This document shows, piece by piece, positions 1 to 8,968 of a DNA stretch of 64,000 nt. Made by a program: the position numbers and the translations under genes. Every line of letters begins with the position of its first letter. The stretch's first letter is position 1. The DNA is from Tautonia plasticadhaerens. GTDB taxonomy: Bacteria; Planctomycetota; Planctomycetia; Isosphaerales; Isosphaeraceae. The stretch lies in assembly GCF_007752535.1 (NCBI RefSeq), contig NZ_CP036426.1, positions 5,022,001 to 5,086,000 of the forward strand, written 5' to 3'. Under the pieces are notes generated by a model. That model was not told where the DNA came from, searched no databases, and was given only the letters and a program-made list of their open reading frames with translations.

Positions 1-2
1 CC

Positions 3-65
3 ATCCTGAGGGGGAAGGACAGCGAGTGCACGTGCTGCCGGCGGCGGTTCGCCGACGCCGCCTGA
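3..65 (+). CDS. C-terminal end of a tyrosine recombinase (partial at window edge)
   Basis: The frame starting at base 3 encodes 20 residues ending in CCRRRFADAA and a TGA stop. It is nearly identical to the last residues of the recombinase that ends at 32205. The DNA similarity continues about 20 bases past the stop. The rest of this gene lies outside the window, so only membership of the same integrase subfamily can be claimed. Confidence 0.75.
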   Translation: MLRGKDSECTCCRRRFADAA

Positions 66-389
66 CGCGGCCGACCACACCGAAGCAGGCTGCGCCAGTG
101 ATTGTCCGTCTAGCGAACCTCACCCAAGGCATGTCAATTCGAGTTCTGCGTAGTCTGCCCCCAAAGGTGCAGGCCGCCGCAAATCCAAATAGATGGATGA
201 TAATATCGGAGCACGCCCCTCCTCTTCTCTCTTGCTCTTCCTCGTCGCCCGTAGCTCTCGGCTCGGGACATCGAGGCACTCTTCGAGTCTCGTGCCCGCT
301 TCACCGATGCCGTCGGGGGGTTCCGGGGTATCATGGCCCAAGATCGGATGAATCGAGAGGGGATGGTCGCCGGGACGGGAGTGACAGCG
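66..389. other. Intergenic stretch without a recognisable gene
   Basis: This is the gap between the integrase tail and the first complete gene. Only its first ~20 bases resemble the sequence after the integrase at 32205. No RNA gene, convincing promoter or conserved reading frame was seen. Confidence 0.5.
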
Positions 390-1838
390 ATGCAGGGATC
401 GACGAGCCGGGCCGGATCGGCGTTCGTTGGTGGTTGGTTCCTCGCCCTCCTCTCGACTCTGGGCGGCCTCACGTCCCTCGAAGCGCGTCATCTCTATGCG
501 CCTGGCGAGGGTCGGTCAACCGAAGGGGGCGGGCCCGTCTCCGCCGACGGCGCGTTGTCGTTCCCTCCCCGCCTCCCCGGGGGGAAAGACGTGGTGACGG
601 ACACCTCCGAGGCCTTCCTCCGCCCGCCCGCCTCGCTCAGGAGCGAGGTCGAAGTCGCCGAGACGCCCCCCACCGTCGACCTCCTGTACTATCCCGGGCA
701 GGATTACCCGGGGCAGCCGTGGTCGGGCTGGGGCGATGGCCTGGCGACGCGGGGGAAGTACTACTCCTCGATCGGCGACCATCTGACCATCGGCATGAAG
801 GGGGACGGCTCGCACGGGACCGGGACGGCGCGAGTCTTCGAGTATGACCCCAGGGCGAAGCGATTCCGCATGCTGGTGGACGTCGCCCGGGTCTTCGACC
901 TGCCGGAGGGCCACTACACGCCGGGCAAGATCCACAGCCGCCTGGACCTGGGACGCGACGGCCGGCTCTACTTCTCGACCCACCGCGGCTCCCCGCGGTC
1001 GGCCATCGATCGGTACCGCTACCGGGGCGACTGGATCATCCGGTGCGATCCGGAGGGCGGGCGGGCGGAGGTGGTCGCCCACGGGCCGGTCCCGGGGCAC
1101 AGCATCCCCTGCGGCGTCCTCGACCCGGCCCGGATGATCTTCTACGGCGGGACGGCGGCCGGCCCGGACGTCGATCGCCAGGGCATCCGCTTCTTCGCCT
1201 ACGACGTGGCCCGCGATCGCCTACTCTATGCCGGCCCCGACGGCCCCTCACGGGCGATGATCTTCGCCGCGTCGACCGGCCGGGTCTACTGGGTGCCGAA
1301 CACGGACGAGGGCCCGCTGATGCGATTCGATCCCGAGTCGGGAGGGCCGCCGGTGGAGGTCGGCGGCCGGATCGGGGTGCGGGCGGCCACGGGGGAGACG
1401 CCGGGGGGCCGCGTCTATACCGCCTCGTCGGGGCAAGGGGCCGCCGATGCGGACCTCTGGTCGTTCGACACGGAGACGGAGGCGACGGCGAGGATCGGGA
1501 CGGTGGCGGTGGGGACGCAATCGTATGTCGCCTCGCTCGATGCCGACCCGACCGGGAGGTATGTCTACTACATCCCCGGCGCGCACGGCGGCAGCGAACG
1601 GGACGGCAGCCCGGTGGTGCAATTCGACGTCGAGACGGGTCGGAAGAGGGTGCTCGCGTTCCTGGACCCGTTCTACCAGGAGCGATACGGCCTGAGGCTG
1701 AAGGGCAGCTACGGTTCGGCGCTCTCGGCCGATGGGGAGAGGCTCTACGTGACGTGGAACGTCAGCCGGGGCGGGAGGGCGTGGGACAGCTGCGCCCTGA
1801 CGGTGATCCACATCCCCGAGGCGGAACGCCGCCCGTAG
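390..1838 (+). CDS. Secreted beta-propeller-like protein of unknown function
   Basis: The product is about 482 aa. I chose the ATG at 390 because a hydrophobic signal segment (about residues 11-28, with LALLSTLGGLTSL) follows it directly; an upstream ATG at 333 would put 19 polar residues in front. The mature part has repeated aromatic-rich beta segments with GRLYFSTHRG, GRVYWVPN and GRYVYYIPG spaced through it, as in SMP-30 or YncE-like propellers. No catalytic motif is evident. It stands alone on this strand with 570 bases to the next gene. The function is unknown; export to the periplasm or cell surface is inferred from the leader. Confidence 0.7.
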   Translation: MQGSTSRAGSAFVGGWFLALLSTLGGLTSLEARHLYAPGEGRSTEGGGPVSADGALSFPPRLPGGKDVVTDTSEAFLRPPASLRSEVEVAETPPTVDLLYYPGQDYPGQPWSGWGDGLATRGKYYSSIGDHLTIGMKGDGSHGTGTARVFEYDPRAKRFRMLVDVARVFDLPEGHYTPGKIHSRLDLGRDGRLYFSTHRGSPRSAIDRYRYRGDWIIRCDPEGGRAEVVAHGPVPGHSIPCGVLDPARMIFYGGTAAGPDVDRQGIRFFAYDVARDRLLYAGPDGPSRAMIFAASTGRVYWVPNTDEGPLMRFDPESGGPPVEVGGRIGVRAATGETPGGRVYTASSGQGAADADLWSFDTETEATARIGTVAVGTQSYVASLDADPTGRYVYYIPGAHGGSERDGSPVVQFDVETGRKRVLAFLDPFYQERYGLRLKGSYGSALSADGERLYVTWNVSRGGRAWDSCALTVIHIPEAERRP

Positions 1839-2410
1839 CAGCCAAGGGGAGAGGCGAATCCCTCGGAAAATCCTAAGATCAATTCTGGATATCGTCGGTG
1901 ATCGTGCGCCTCTTGCCCTCAAATACACACCATGGAACAATGCTATGAAAAGGCTCTGCAGTGTGTAGTGGGTCCTGACCTGCGCCGGCCGCATTTCATT
2001 TTGCATCAGTCCTACCGGTGCCACGGACGTATGGCTATCCTGCTATGCTGACCGACGAAATGTTCGTCACCCCCCTTCAAATCCATCCGATAGATCAGTA
2101 CTGGCATCCGGTCCGGCCCGGACCTGTTGTAGTAGGAGTGGCTCGCGGGCTCGCAGATCATGGAGCAGGCCACCATGCCCAGCTCGTCGGGCACCGATGG
2201 CCCCGGATGCCAGTCTCGACCAGATACCAGATCCCCCGGCGATCCAGGGCGCAGGAGGCCGGCGCAGCCCCGCTCATCAGAGGGCCGCGAAGAAGCTCCC
2301 CGGTAACGATCGCCACGGAGACGAAGCGTGGCCGTTGGGAGAGGGGCGGATATGATGGGGGAGCGAGGACTTCCAACGAAGGCCATCGAGAACGAGATAC
2401 GAGGTGATTC
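1839..2410. other. Intergenic region with a possible minus-strand coding remnant
   Basis: No intact gene was found in these 572 bases. On the minus strand, about 2270 down to 2012, an open frame reads like real protein (LVSGRDWHPGPSVPDELGM, then MPVLIYRMDLKGG). I cannot see a sensible start for it or name a family. It may be the tail of a decayed gene. Nothing else stands out. Confidence 0.3.
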
Positions 2411-3337
2411 ATGCTCGTTGCAAGCCGACGCGCGTTCCTGGCCGGGGCGGGAGCCGGGCTGCTGATGGCCGCGGCGGGCCCGAGGTCGGAGCCGGACCGA
2501 CTCCTGATCGACACCCACCTCGAGGTCTGGGACCTCGACCCGAAGTTCCCGTTCGGCCACCCCGAGCGGCCCGACCTGCGGCCGGAGGTCGCCGCGCCGA
2601 TCGAGAACCAGGTCGCGCAGATGCGCGACTACGGCCTGGACTTCGCCGTGCTCGTCAACCCGCGCTACTACAGCTGGGACAACTCCTACATCGCCGACTG
2701 CCTCCGCCGCCACCCGACTCGCTTCGTCGCCCACGGCCTGATCGACCCGGAGGATCCCCGCGTCGCCGATCGCCTCCGGCACTGGGTCGTCGAGCACGGC
2801 TTCCAGGGCATGCGGTTCAGCCCGATCTACCACCCCGACTCCACCTGGCTGAACTCCGAGGCCCACTATCCGCTGTGGCGTGAGGCCGAGCGGCTCGGCG
2901 CCGTCTTCAACTTCTACATCCTGCCGCACCAGATGCCGATGCTCGCCGACATGGCCGCGCGCTTCCCCGGCGTGAAGATCGTGGTCGACCACCTGGGCAA
3001 GCCCGACCTCCGCCTTCGCGACCCCTGGCCCGAGTTCCGCAAGATGTTCGCCCTGGAGAAGTACCCGCAGGTCTGGATCAGCGCGTCGGAGCCCTACGAG
3101 CTGTCGCTGACCAAGCGGTACCCGTACCGCGACACGATCCCGTTATTCCGGGCGGTCTACGAGGAGTTCGGCGGCCGTCGGCTGATCTGGGGGACGGGCT
3201 ACCCCCGCCCGCGGTGGGAGCTGCCCATGGAGAAGGAACTCGAGTTCGTTGACGAGGTGCTCGACTTCTACACCCCTGAGGACCGCGAGCGGCTGCTGGG
3301 GAGGAACGCCCTGGACATCTGGACGTTCCCAACCTGA
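2411..3337 (+). CDS. Amidohydrolase-2 family metal-dependent hydrolase, Tat-exported
   Basis: The product is 308 aa. The N-terminus has a twin-arginine leader (SRRAFLAGAGAGLL, residues 5-18), so export is expected. The body fits the amidohydrolase_2 TIM-barrel family: an early LLIDTHLEVWD segment, KIVVDHLGKPDL near residue 195, and a late LIWGTGYPRP strand. The first metal motif reads DTHLE rather than the usual DxHxH, so one metal ligand may differ. Family members include lactonases and decarboxylases; the substrate cannot be inferred. The sugar isomerase-like gene starts 56 bases downstream on the same strand, so co-transcription is likely. Confidence 0.75.
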   Translation: MLVASRRAFLAGAGAGLLMAAAGPRSEPDRLLIDTHLEVWDLDPKFPFGHPERPDLRPEVAAPIENQVAQMRDYGLDFAVLVNPRYYSWDNSYIADCLRRHPTRFVAHGLIDPEDPRVADRLRHWVVEHGFQGMRFSPIYHPDSTWLNSEAHYPLWREAERLGAVFNFYILPHQMPMLADMAARFPGVKIVVDHLGKPDLRLRDPWPEFRKMFALEKYPQVWISASEPYELSLTKRYPYRDTIPLFRAVYEEFGGRRLIWGTGYPRPRWELPMEKELEFVDEVLDFYTPEDRERLLGRNALDIWTFPT

Positions 3338-3393
3338 CCGCGCCGAGGCCGTCGGCCGCGCCGGATACGAGGTCGATTATCAACGGATTATCG

Positions 3394-4194
3394 ATGGGAC
3401 GTGCGTTGGACGCGAGCGCAGAACGAGCAGTCGCGCTGCAACTCTGGACGATCAGGGACGCGATGGCTTCGGGCGTGGACGAGGCGTTGGGCCGCGTGAA
3501 GGCGGCCGGCTTCTCGGCCGTCGAGGTCGCCCCGCTGTCACCCGGGGTAACGCCGAAGGACCTCGCCGAGTGCCTCGATCGCCACGGACTGGCCGTCGCG
3601 TCGATCCACGGCGATTTGCCCACGGCCGCGAACATCGGCCAGTGGGAGGAGGTCGTCCGCGTGTACCGCTGCACCAAGATCATCTGGCACGGCTGGCCGC
3701 GCGACCCACGCTTCGATTCCCTCGCCGGGGTGCGGGAGCTGGCCGAGGCCTACGAAGGGGCGGGTGCAATCGCCCGTGACCGGGGCCTGCGATTCGGAAT
3801 CCACAACCACTGGTGGGAGTTCGATCCGGTCGAAGGGACGTGGCCCATCCGGATATTCAACGAGCGATTGCACCCCGACATCTTCTGTCAGCTCGACGTC
3901 TACTGGGCCCGGACCGCCGGCGTCGACCCCGCGGACGCGCTCCAGGAACTGATGCCGCGGCTCGGTTCGCTCCACTGGAAAAACGGGCCGGCCGTCCACG
4001 GCGAGCCGATGACGGCGCTCGGGCAGGGGACGATCGAGATCCCGCGCATCCACCGGTTGCTGGCGCATCCGGTCGACTGGGTCATCGAGCTCGACGAGTG
4101 TGCCACCGACCCGCTGGAAGCCGCACGCCAGGGGCGATTGTATCTCGAATCCCTGCGGGACGCCTCGGGTCAGGCCGATCCCAGGCCGTCTTGA
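3394..4194 (+). CDS. Sugar phosphate isomerase/epimerase family protein (xylose-isomerase-like TIM barrel)
   Basis: The product is 266 aa, near the usual 260-290 aa of this TIM-barrel family. Recognisable strands are ALQLWTIRDAM, GFSAVEVAP, LAVASIHGD, RFGIHNHWWEF (a His-Asn-His cluster typical of the metal site), FCQLDVYWA and DWVIELDEC. It has no signal peptide, so it is probably cytoplasmic. It follows the amidohydrolase closely. A diverged and broken paralog lies at 45399-46161. The substrate is unknown; family members isomerise or epimerise sugars and cyclitols. Confidence 0.8.
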   Translation: MGRALDASAERAVALQLWTIRDAMASGVDEALGRVKAAGFSAVEVAPLSPGVTPKDLAECLDRHGLAVASIHGDLPTAANIGQWEEVVRVYRCTKIIWHGWPRDPRFDSLAGVRELAEAYEGAGAIARDRGLRFGIHNHWWEFDPVEGTWPIRIFNERLHPDIFCQLDVYWARTAGVDPADALQELMPRLGSLHWKNGPAVHGEPMTALGQGTIEIPRIHRLLAHPVDWVIELDECATDPLEAARQGRLYLESLRDASGQADPRPS

Positions 4195-4701
4195 CCGGAC
4201 GCCGCCGGCAGCTTGCGGGCGAGCCGCATCGAGTCGGATGGACGACGGGGCCTGCTGTGGACCAGGCAGCGGGAAGTCGGGCCCCTGGATATGGCGGATG
4301 AGTCCTCCCGAGAGCCGGCAGCCCCGCTCGATACCGTGCATCCGGGGCACGTGCTCCTGCAGTGCGTAGCATCGTTCGGGGGACTGGCTGGCGTGGGCGA
4401 AGCACGCCCGTCGCCTCCTCGGGTCCGCGCCCGTGATGTCGACGTGGTGCGTCGGGGCGAACTGGACCGTGTCCTCGCAGCCGGTCACCACTTGGGGGTG
4501 AATTGAACCGCCCCGACGATCCGCCGCACGCCGGTCGAGGACTGGAGCCTCAATCGTCCCGAGGATCTCGGCATCAGGAGGATGGAGGGACCGGCTCGTC
4601 ACGCGGTCCGCCACACGATCCTTGACGGGCGAGTTGATCCGGGGTTCGATGAACATCCGAGGGGCGTCCAGCCTGGCAGAGCTGGCGACGGAGGCCGTTC
4701 G
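4195..4701. other. Probable decayed coding region
   Basis: No intact gene. The minus strand reads protein-like across about 4500-4220 (FAPTHHVDITGADP, then RCYALQEHVPRMHGIERG), but it runs antisense into the isomerase gene without a credible start or stop. I do not recognise the family. It is most likely a remnant. Confidence 0.3.
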
Positions 4702-4806
4702 ATGCAGATTCACGAGCGACCCGATGGCCATCGAGAGCGTCGGGTGTTTCTCGCGTCCGCAGGCCTCTTGCCCGCACTCGCCGCACTCTCCCGCGCCTCG
4801 ATGTGA
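4702..4806 (+). pseudogene. Truncated gene start: Tat-type leader cut off by IS21
   Basis: An ATG at 4702 opens a 34-residue frame with a typical leader: charged start, RRVFLASAGLLPALAALS, then stop. The stop lies in the left end of the IS21 element at 4802. It looks like the first ~33 codons of an exported enzyme whose body has been lost. The sequence on the other side of the element is an unrelated minus-strand gene, so a deletion accompanied or followed insertion. Confidence 0.5.
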
Positions 4807-4948
4807 ACGGCGGCCGAAAAACGTGGCGCGGGGCGGTGACCGGCGGGCGGTCAAAAAAACGTAGCGCCCATGGTTCCCCTCACGGAGACCGGGCCAGGCT
4901 TGAGGGTGGCTCCACCCCCTCCCTGACTCGGCACCGCGAGGTCCTTGG

Positions 4949-6454
4949 GTGTTCACCGACATGGAGAACTGGGCCGAGATCCGCCGTCGCGTCCTCGTCG
5001 ACGGCCTGGGCAAGCGGGCCGCTTGCCGCCAGTACGACATCCACTGGGACACGCTCCAGAAGATCCTCCGCCATCCCGAGCCGCCGGGCTATCGCCGGGC
5101 CTCGCCCCGGCCCCGGCCCAAGCTCGACCCCTTCCTGGGCGTCCTGCACCAGATCCTCCAGGACGACAAGAAGGCCCCCAGGAAGCAGCGGCACACCGCC
5201 AAGCGGCTCTTCGAGCGGCTGCGTGACGAGCACGGCTATACCGGCGGCCTGACCGGCATCAAGGACGCCGTGCGGGCCTGGCGACGCAGTCACACCGAGG
5301 TCTTCGTCCCGCTGACCCATCCGCCCGGCGAGGCCCAGGTCGACTTCGGCGAGGCCGAGGTCACGCTCGACGGCCGGCCCACCAAGGTGGCGGTCTTCGT
5401 CCTGACCCTGCCGTACTCCGACGCGATCTACTGCCGGGCCTTCCCGAGGGAGTGCACCGAGGCCTTCCTGGAGGGCCACGTCCGCGCCTTCTCGGCCCTC
5501 GGCGGCGTCCCGCGTCGCATCAGCTACGACAACTCGAAGATCGCCGTCGCCAGGATCACCGGCAGCCGCGACCGCCGGGTCACCGGCGAGTTCCTCCGGC
5601 TCAAGAGCCATTATCTGTTCGAGTCCCACTTCTGCCTGGTGCGGCGTCCCAACGAGAAGGGGCACGTCGAGACGCTCGTCGGATTCGCCCGCCGCAACTT
5701 CCTCGTGCTTATCCCGGTGCTGCATGACGGCCTGGAGGGGCTCAACGCCCGGCTCGAGGCCGACTGCCGCTCCGATCTCACACGCAGGCTGCGGGGCAAG
5801 CCGGCGTCCAAGGCCGAGTTGCTGGCCGAGGAGCGCGCGGCGATGCTGCCACAGCCGGCCGAGGCGTTCGTCGCGGCACGGGTCGAGCAGCCCTTTGCCG
5901 ACTCGCTGTCGCTGGTCCGCTTCGACGCCAACGACTACTCGGTGCCGACGCAGCTCGCCTATCGCCAGGTCACGGCCATCGGGACGGTCGACCTCGTTCG
6001 CATCGTCGTCGGCGACCGCGTGGTGGCGACTCACCGCCGGAGCTGGGGCCGCGAGGGCGTCTTCTACGAGCCGGTCCACTACCTGGCGCTGCTGGAGCGC
6101 AAGCCGGGGGCCTTCGACTTCGCGGCGCCGCTGGCGGGCTGGGAGCTGCCCGTGTGCTTCGGCGTGCTGCGTCGCCGGCTGGAGGCCGAGTTCGGCGGAC
6201 CGGGGACGCGGCAGTTCATCAAGGTCCTCCGGCTGCTGGAGCACGCCAGCCTCCGGGAGCTGACCCGGGCCGTGGAGGCGGCCCTGGAGCTGGGCACCGC
6301 CGACGCCGATGCCGTGCGGCTGATCCTCGAGCACCGCCGCGAGCGGCCGGTGGGCCTGTTCTGCCTCGACGGCCGACCGCACCTGAAGCTGGTCAGCGTG
6401 CCGGTCCCCGACCTGGACGCCTACCGGCGCCTGACGGCGGAGGTGCGGCCATGA
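4949..6454 (+). CDS. istA: IS21 transposase IstA
   Basis: The product is 501 aa from the GTG at 4949, or 497 aa from the ATG at 4961; the sequence does not decide. IstA cuts and joins the transposon ends. The N-terminal part is a helix-turn-helix (GLGKRAACRQYDIHWDTLQKI). The DDE catalytic core follows, with AQVDFGEAEV, ISYDNSKIAV and NEKGHVET supplying likely Asp, Asp and Glu. A C-terminal beta-barrel region follows. The stop overlaps the istB start as ATGA, the usual translational coupling. Confidence 0.92.
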   Translation: MFTDMENWAEIRRRVLVDGLGKRAACRQYDIHWDTLQKILRHPEPPGYRRASPRPRPKLDPFLGVLHQILQDDKKAPRKQRHTAKRLFERLRDEHGYTGGLTGIKDAVRAWRRSHTEVFVPLTHPPGEAQVDFGEAEVTLDGRPTKVAVFVLTLPYSDAIYCRAFPRECTEAFLEGHVRAFSALGGVPRRISYDNSKIAVARITGSRDRRVTGEFLRLKSHYLFESHFCLVRRPNEKGHVETLVGFARRNFLVLIPVLHDGLEGLNARLEADCRSDLTRRLRGKPASKAELLAEERAAMLPQPAEAFVAARVEQPFADSLSLVRFDANDYSVPTQLAYRQVTAIGTVDLVRIVVGDRVVATHRRSWGREGVFYEPVHYLALLERKPGAFDFAAPLAGWELPVCFGVLRRRLEAEFGGPGTRQFIKVLRLLEHASLRELTRAVEAALELGTADADAVRLILEHRRERPVGLFCLDGRPHLKLVSVPVPDLDAYRRLTAEVRP

Positions 6455-7245
6455 AGAAGATCGAGGCCAAGAGCACGGTCCTGCTGGGGCACCACCTCAA
6501 GGCGCTGAAGCTGCCGACGATGCACGCCGAGTGCGAGAAGGTGGCCCGGCGCTGCGCCGCCGAGAATGTCGACCACCTCGGCTTCCTGCTGCAATTGTGC
6601 GAGTTGGAGCTGATCGAGCGGGAGCGGAGGTCGGCCGAGCGGCGGCTCAAGGCGGCGCGATTCCCCTCGATCAAGGCGCTCGAGTCGTTCGACTTCGCGG
6701 CGGCCCCCCGGGTCAACAAGCCGCAGGTGCTGGAGCTGCTGCGGTGCGAGTACGTCGAGCGGCGGGAGAACGTCCTGCTGGTCGGCGGCCCGGGCACGGG
6801 GAAGACGCACCTGGCGACGGCCCTGGGCGTCGAGGCGTGCGGCCGGGGCAAGCGGGTGCGGTTCTACCGGGTCACCGAGCTGGTCACGCAGTTGCTGGAG
6901 GCCCGGGAGGATCGGCAGCTGGGTCGGCTGAAGGCGCAGCTGGCGAAGCTGGACCTGCTGATCCTCGACGAGCTGGGGTACGTGCCGGCGAGCAAGGCCG
7001 GCGCCGAGCTGCTCTTCGACGTGATCAGCCGGGCGTACGAGCGGAGTAGCGTGGTGGTGACGTCGAACCTGCCGTTCGAGCAGTGGACGGAGGTGCTCAT
7101 GAGCGAGCGGCTGACGGGGGCGACGCTGGACCGGCTGACGCACCGGTGCACGATCCTGGAGACGGGCGGGGAGAGCTACCGGCTACGTGCCGCCCGTCGC
7201 CGTCGCAGCGGTGAAGTGGTCGACGCCGCCTCGGGAGGGAAGTAG
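6451..7245 (+). CDS. istB: IS21 ATPase helper IstB
   Basis: The product is 264 aa, a normal IstB length. It is a DnaA-like AAA+ ATPase that assembles on DNA and activates IstA. Walker A is GGPGTGKTH, near residue 112, and Walker B is LLILDELGY. The N-terminal part is helical, as in family members. It overlaps istA by four bases (ATGA). The 3' end lies about 65 bases inside the right end of the element. Confidence 0.93.
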   Translation: MKKIEAKSTVLLGHHLKALKLPTMHAECEKVARRCAAENVDHLGFLLQLCELELIERERRSAERRLKAARFPSIKALESFDFAAAPRVNKPQVLELLRCEYVERRENVLLVGGPGTGKTHLATALGVEACGRGKRVRFYRVTELVTQLLEAREDRQLGRLKAQLAKLDLLILDELGYVPASKAGAELLFDVISRAYERSSVVVTSNLPFEQWTEVLMSERLTGATLDRLTHRCTILETGGESYRLRAARRRRSGEVVDAASGGK

Positions 7246-7310
7246 CCTGGACTGACCGGGCGCCACGTTTTTCAGCCGCCCCGCGCCACGTTTTCCGATC
7301 GCCGTTCACA

Positions 7311-7813
7311 AAACCGTACAAAATGAAGAATATCAACATGCATGGTAACGCAAATCTGGCGTCTACGCCCCATTCTCGCTCGAAACGCTCGCTGGCGTAC
7401 ATTTGGAATTCCCGACGGGCGTTGCCGGCCCACAACGAGAACCCATCATCCACAAGGAATGCCGCCACCGCGATGGCAGAGAGTAAGCTCGCGAGGATCA
7501 GCATGTCACTTCCCGGCCGGAGCTCGAAGACCGACTCTCCCAGACGTTCCAGCCTGAAGCTGATGAACGCCTCCAGGCCTAGATACCAGATCACCCCCAA
7601 GGCCACGGCTACGACGACGCAGGCGTAATTGCACAGCAACAGCGGGTTTTCGTACCTCTCCCTGAGGATCTCAAACACCTCCTCCTCCAGGAGGACCCTG
7701 GCCGGGAAATATCTCGCGCCGCCGATCCACCCGAGGATCGCGATCGTCGGGAGCACGATGGCCACCAAGACAATCGCGAAATTACTTATCATCCTTTTTT
7801 TTATTATTTTCAT
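7311..7813 (-). pseudogene. Membrane protein gene truncated by IS21
   Basis: The start is at 7813. About 167 native residues remain, with four predicted membrane segments: IVLVAIVLPTIAILGWIGG, LCNYACVVVAVALGVIWYL, MLILASLLSAIAVAAFLV and LPCMLIFFILYGF. Reading then runs into the IS21 right end (NGDRKTWRGAAEK), so the true C-terminus is lost. The base composition is clearly AT-richer than the neighbours, including long A/T runs at the start, which suggests foreign origin. It follows the 73-aa gene after three bases, so the two formed an operon. I do not recognise the family. Confidence 0.7.
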
Positions 7814-7816
7814 ATA

Positions 7817-8038
7817 TTATAACAGTTCCGGCGTGGACTGGGGCGTATCCCGAACTTCGGGGGCGAGGGTGGCGGAATCACTCGCCAAGTCTTTCGGAAA
7901 TACCTGTTTGCGATTATGCCAGTCGCTATAGAGCCCCAGGCCGAGCATGAGGACACCGGAATAGGCCATCAGGGCCAGCACCGAGGCAAACTCGCGTTCG
8001 GATGGTTTGCCTAGGACGAGCCATATACCAAATGCCAC
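7817..8038 (-). CDS. Small single-pass membrane protein, cut off from its upstream region by IS5
   Basis: The product is 73 aa from a GTG at 8038. One hydrophobic segment (VLALMAYSGVLMLGLGLY) is followed by a polar tail. The IS5-type element begins only a few bases upstream of the GTG, so the native ribosome-binding site and promoter are gone. If the element is removed, an in-frame stop lies shortly upstream, so the coding part may be complete. Together with the gene at 7813 it forms a two-gene, AT-rich remnant of unknown function. Confidence 0.5.
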   Translation of the reverse strand: MAFGIWLVLGKPSEREFASVLALMAYSGVLMLGLGLYSDWHNRKQVFPKDLASDSATLAPEVRDTPQSTPELL

Positions 8039-8042
8039 ATTA

Positions 8043-8949
8043 GAAGCCCTGACAAAACCGGGTGAATCACATCACATCCTGGTGGAGGATACGGAAGCAG
8101 ATGACACAGGCCGCCAGGGTCGTCCAGGTGTCCTGGATCACCCCCAGCCGGTCGTACCGCACCCGCATCCGCCGCAGGCCCTTGATCCAGCCGATCGTCC
8201 GCTCCACCACCCAGCGGACCTTGCCCAGCCCGCTGCCGTGCGGTGTCCGACGCTTGGCGATGTGCGGCTCGATGCCCATCCAACGCAGTAACGCCCTCGT
8301 CCCCTCGCTGTCGTAGCCCCGGTCGGCATACAGGTCATCCGGCAACTGCTTCGGCCTGCCCGGTTTGCCGGCGACGCTCGGGAAGTCGAGCACCAGCGGG
8401 ATGATCTGGCGGTGGTCGCTCTCGTTGGCCCCGGCGGTGCGGATCGCCAGCGGCACTCCGGTGCGACTGACCATCACCGTGTGCTTCGTGCCCTTCCTGC
8501 TGCGGTCGACGGGGCTCGGGCCGGTCGCCTCGCCGCCGCCGAAGGCCCGCACCGTCACGCCGTCGACGACCACCGTGTCGGTCTCCAGCTTGCCAGCCTT
8601 GCGGAGCAGCCTCAGCAGGTCGGCATGGAGGCGGTCCCAGATGCCGGCCTCCTCCCAGGCCCGCAGCCGGCGATGGGCGGTGCGACCTGAGCAGCCGAGT
8701 TCCTGCGGGACATCCTCCCAGCGATTGCCGGTGGCCAGGACGAACCAGATGACACGCAGGGCGACCCGGTGCCCGATCGGCGGACGCCCGCCGTAGGGGC
8801 CGATGGCCGGTTCCGGCGGCAGGTGGTGGGCAACCAGATCGAAGAACTCGTCCGGCATGTGGGCGCTCGCCATGGTGGTGTCTCCTTCGGTTCGGAGGAA
8901 AACAGCACCAGGGCGCAAACTCCATGCCACACGGTTTTGTCAGGGCTTC
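8043..8949 (-). mobile_element. IS5-family (IS427-like) insertion sequence
   Basis: The element is 907 bp. The termini are perfect inverted repeats: GAAGCCCTGACAAAACCG at 8043 and its complement ending at 8949. A TA dinucleotide flanks both sides (8041-8042 and 8950-8951), the expected target duplication. It carries one complete transposase gene on the minus strand. Confidence 0.9.
8067..8873 (-). CDS. IS5-family transposase
   Basis: The product is 268 aa from the ATG at 8873, which has a good ribosome-binding site (GAAGGAGAC) 7-12 bases upstream. An N-terminal DUF4096-like region (GGRPPIGHRVALRVIWFVLATGNRWEDVP) precedes the DDE core, with LETDTVVVDGV, LYADRGYDSE and WVVERTIGWIKG supplying likely Asp, Asp and Glu. 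It is a single uninterrupted frame and appears functional. Confidence 0.92.
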   Translation of the reverse strand: MASAHMPDEFFDLVAHHLPPEPAIGPYGGRPPIGHRVALRVIWFVLATGNRWEDVPQELGCSGRTAHRRLRAWEEAGIWDRLHADLLRLLRKAGKLETDTVVVDGVTVRAFGGGEATGPSPVDRSRKGTKHTVMVSRTGVPLAIRTAGANESDHRQIIPLVLDFPSVAGKPGRPKQLPDDLYADRGYDSEGTRALLRWMGIEPHIAKRRTPHGSGLGKVRWVVERTIGWIKGLRRMRVRYDRLGVIQDTWTTLAACVICFRILHQDVM

Positions 8950-8968
8950 TAATGCACCAGGAAGGCTA

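Larger units (their letters stand above)
4802..7310 (+). mobile_element. IS21-family insertion sequence with istA and istB
   Basis: The element is about 2.5 kb. The ends are inverted: TGTGAACGGC opens at 4802 and GCCGTTCACA closes at 7310. Each end also carries subterminal repeats of the type AAAACGTGGCGC, twice at the right end, as expected for multiple IstA-binding sites. No target duplication is visible (flanks CGCCTCGA and AAACCGTA). This fits the mismatch between the gene fragments on the two sides. Confidence 0.9.

Noticed and set aside
3538-5052. A 504-codon minus-strand gene
   Set aside because: It is antisense to the isomerase and crosses the IS21 border; only a short protein-like stretch near 4220-4500 is kept as a possible remnant.
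4802-7310. Target duplication of the IS21 element
   Set aside because: Flanks CGCCTCGA and AAACCGTA do not match, and the split genes on the sides are unrelated.
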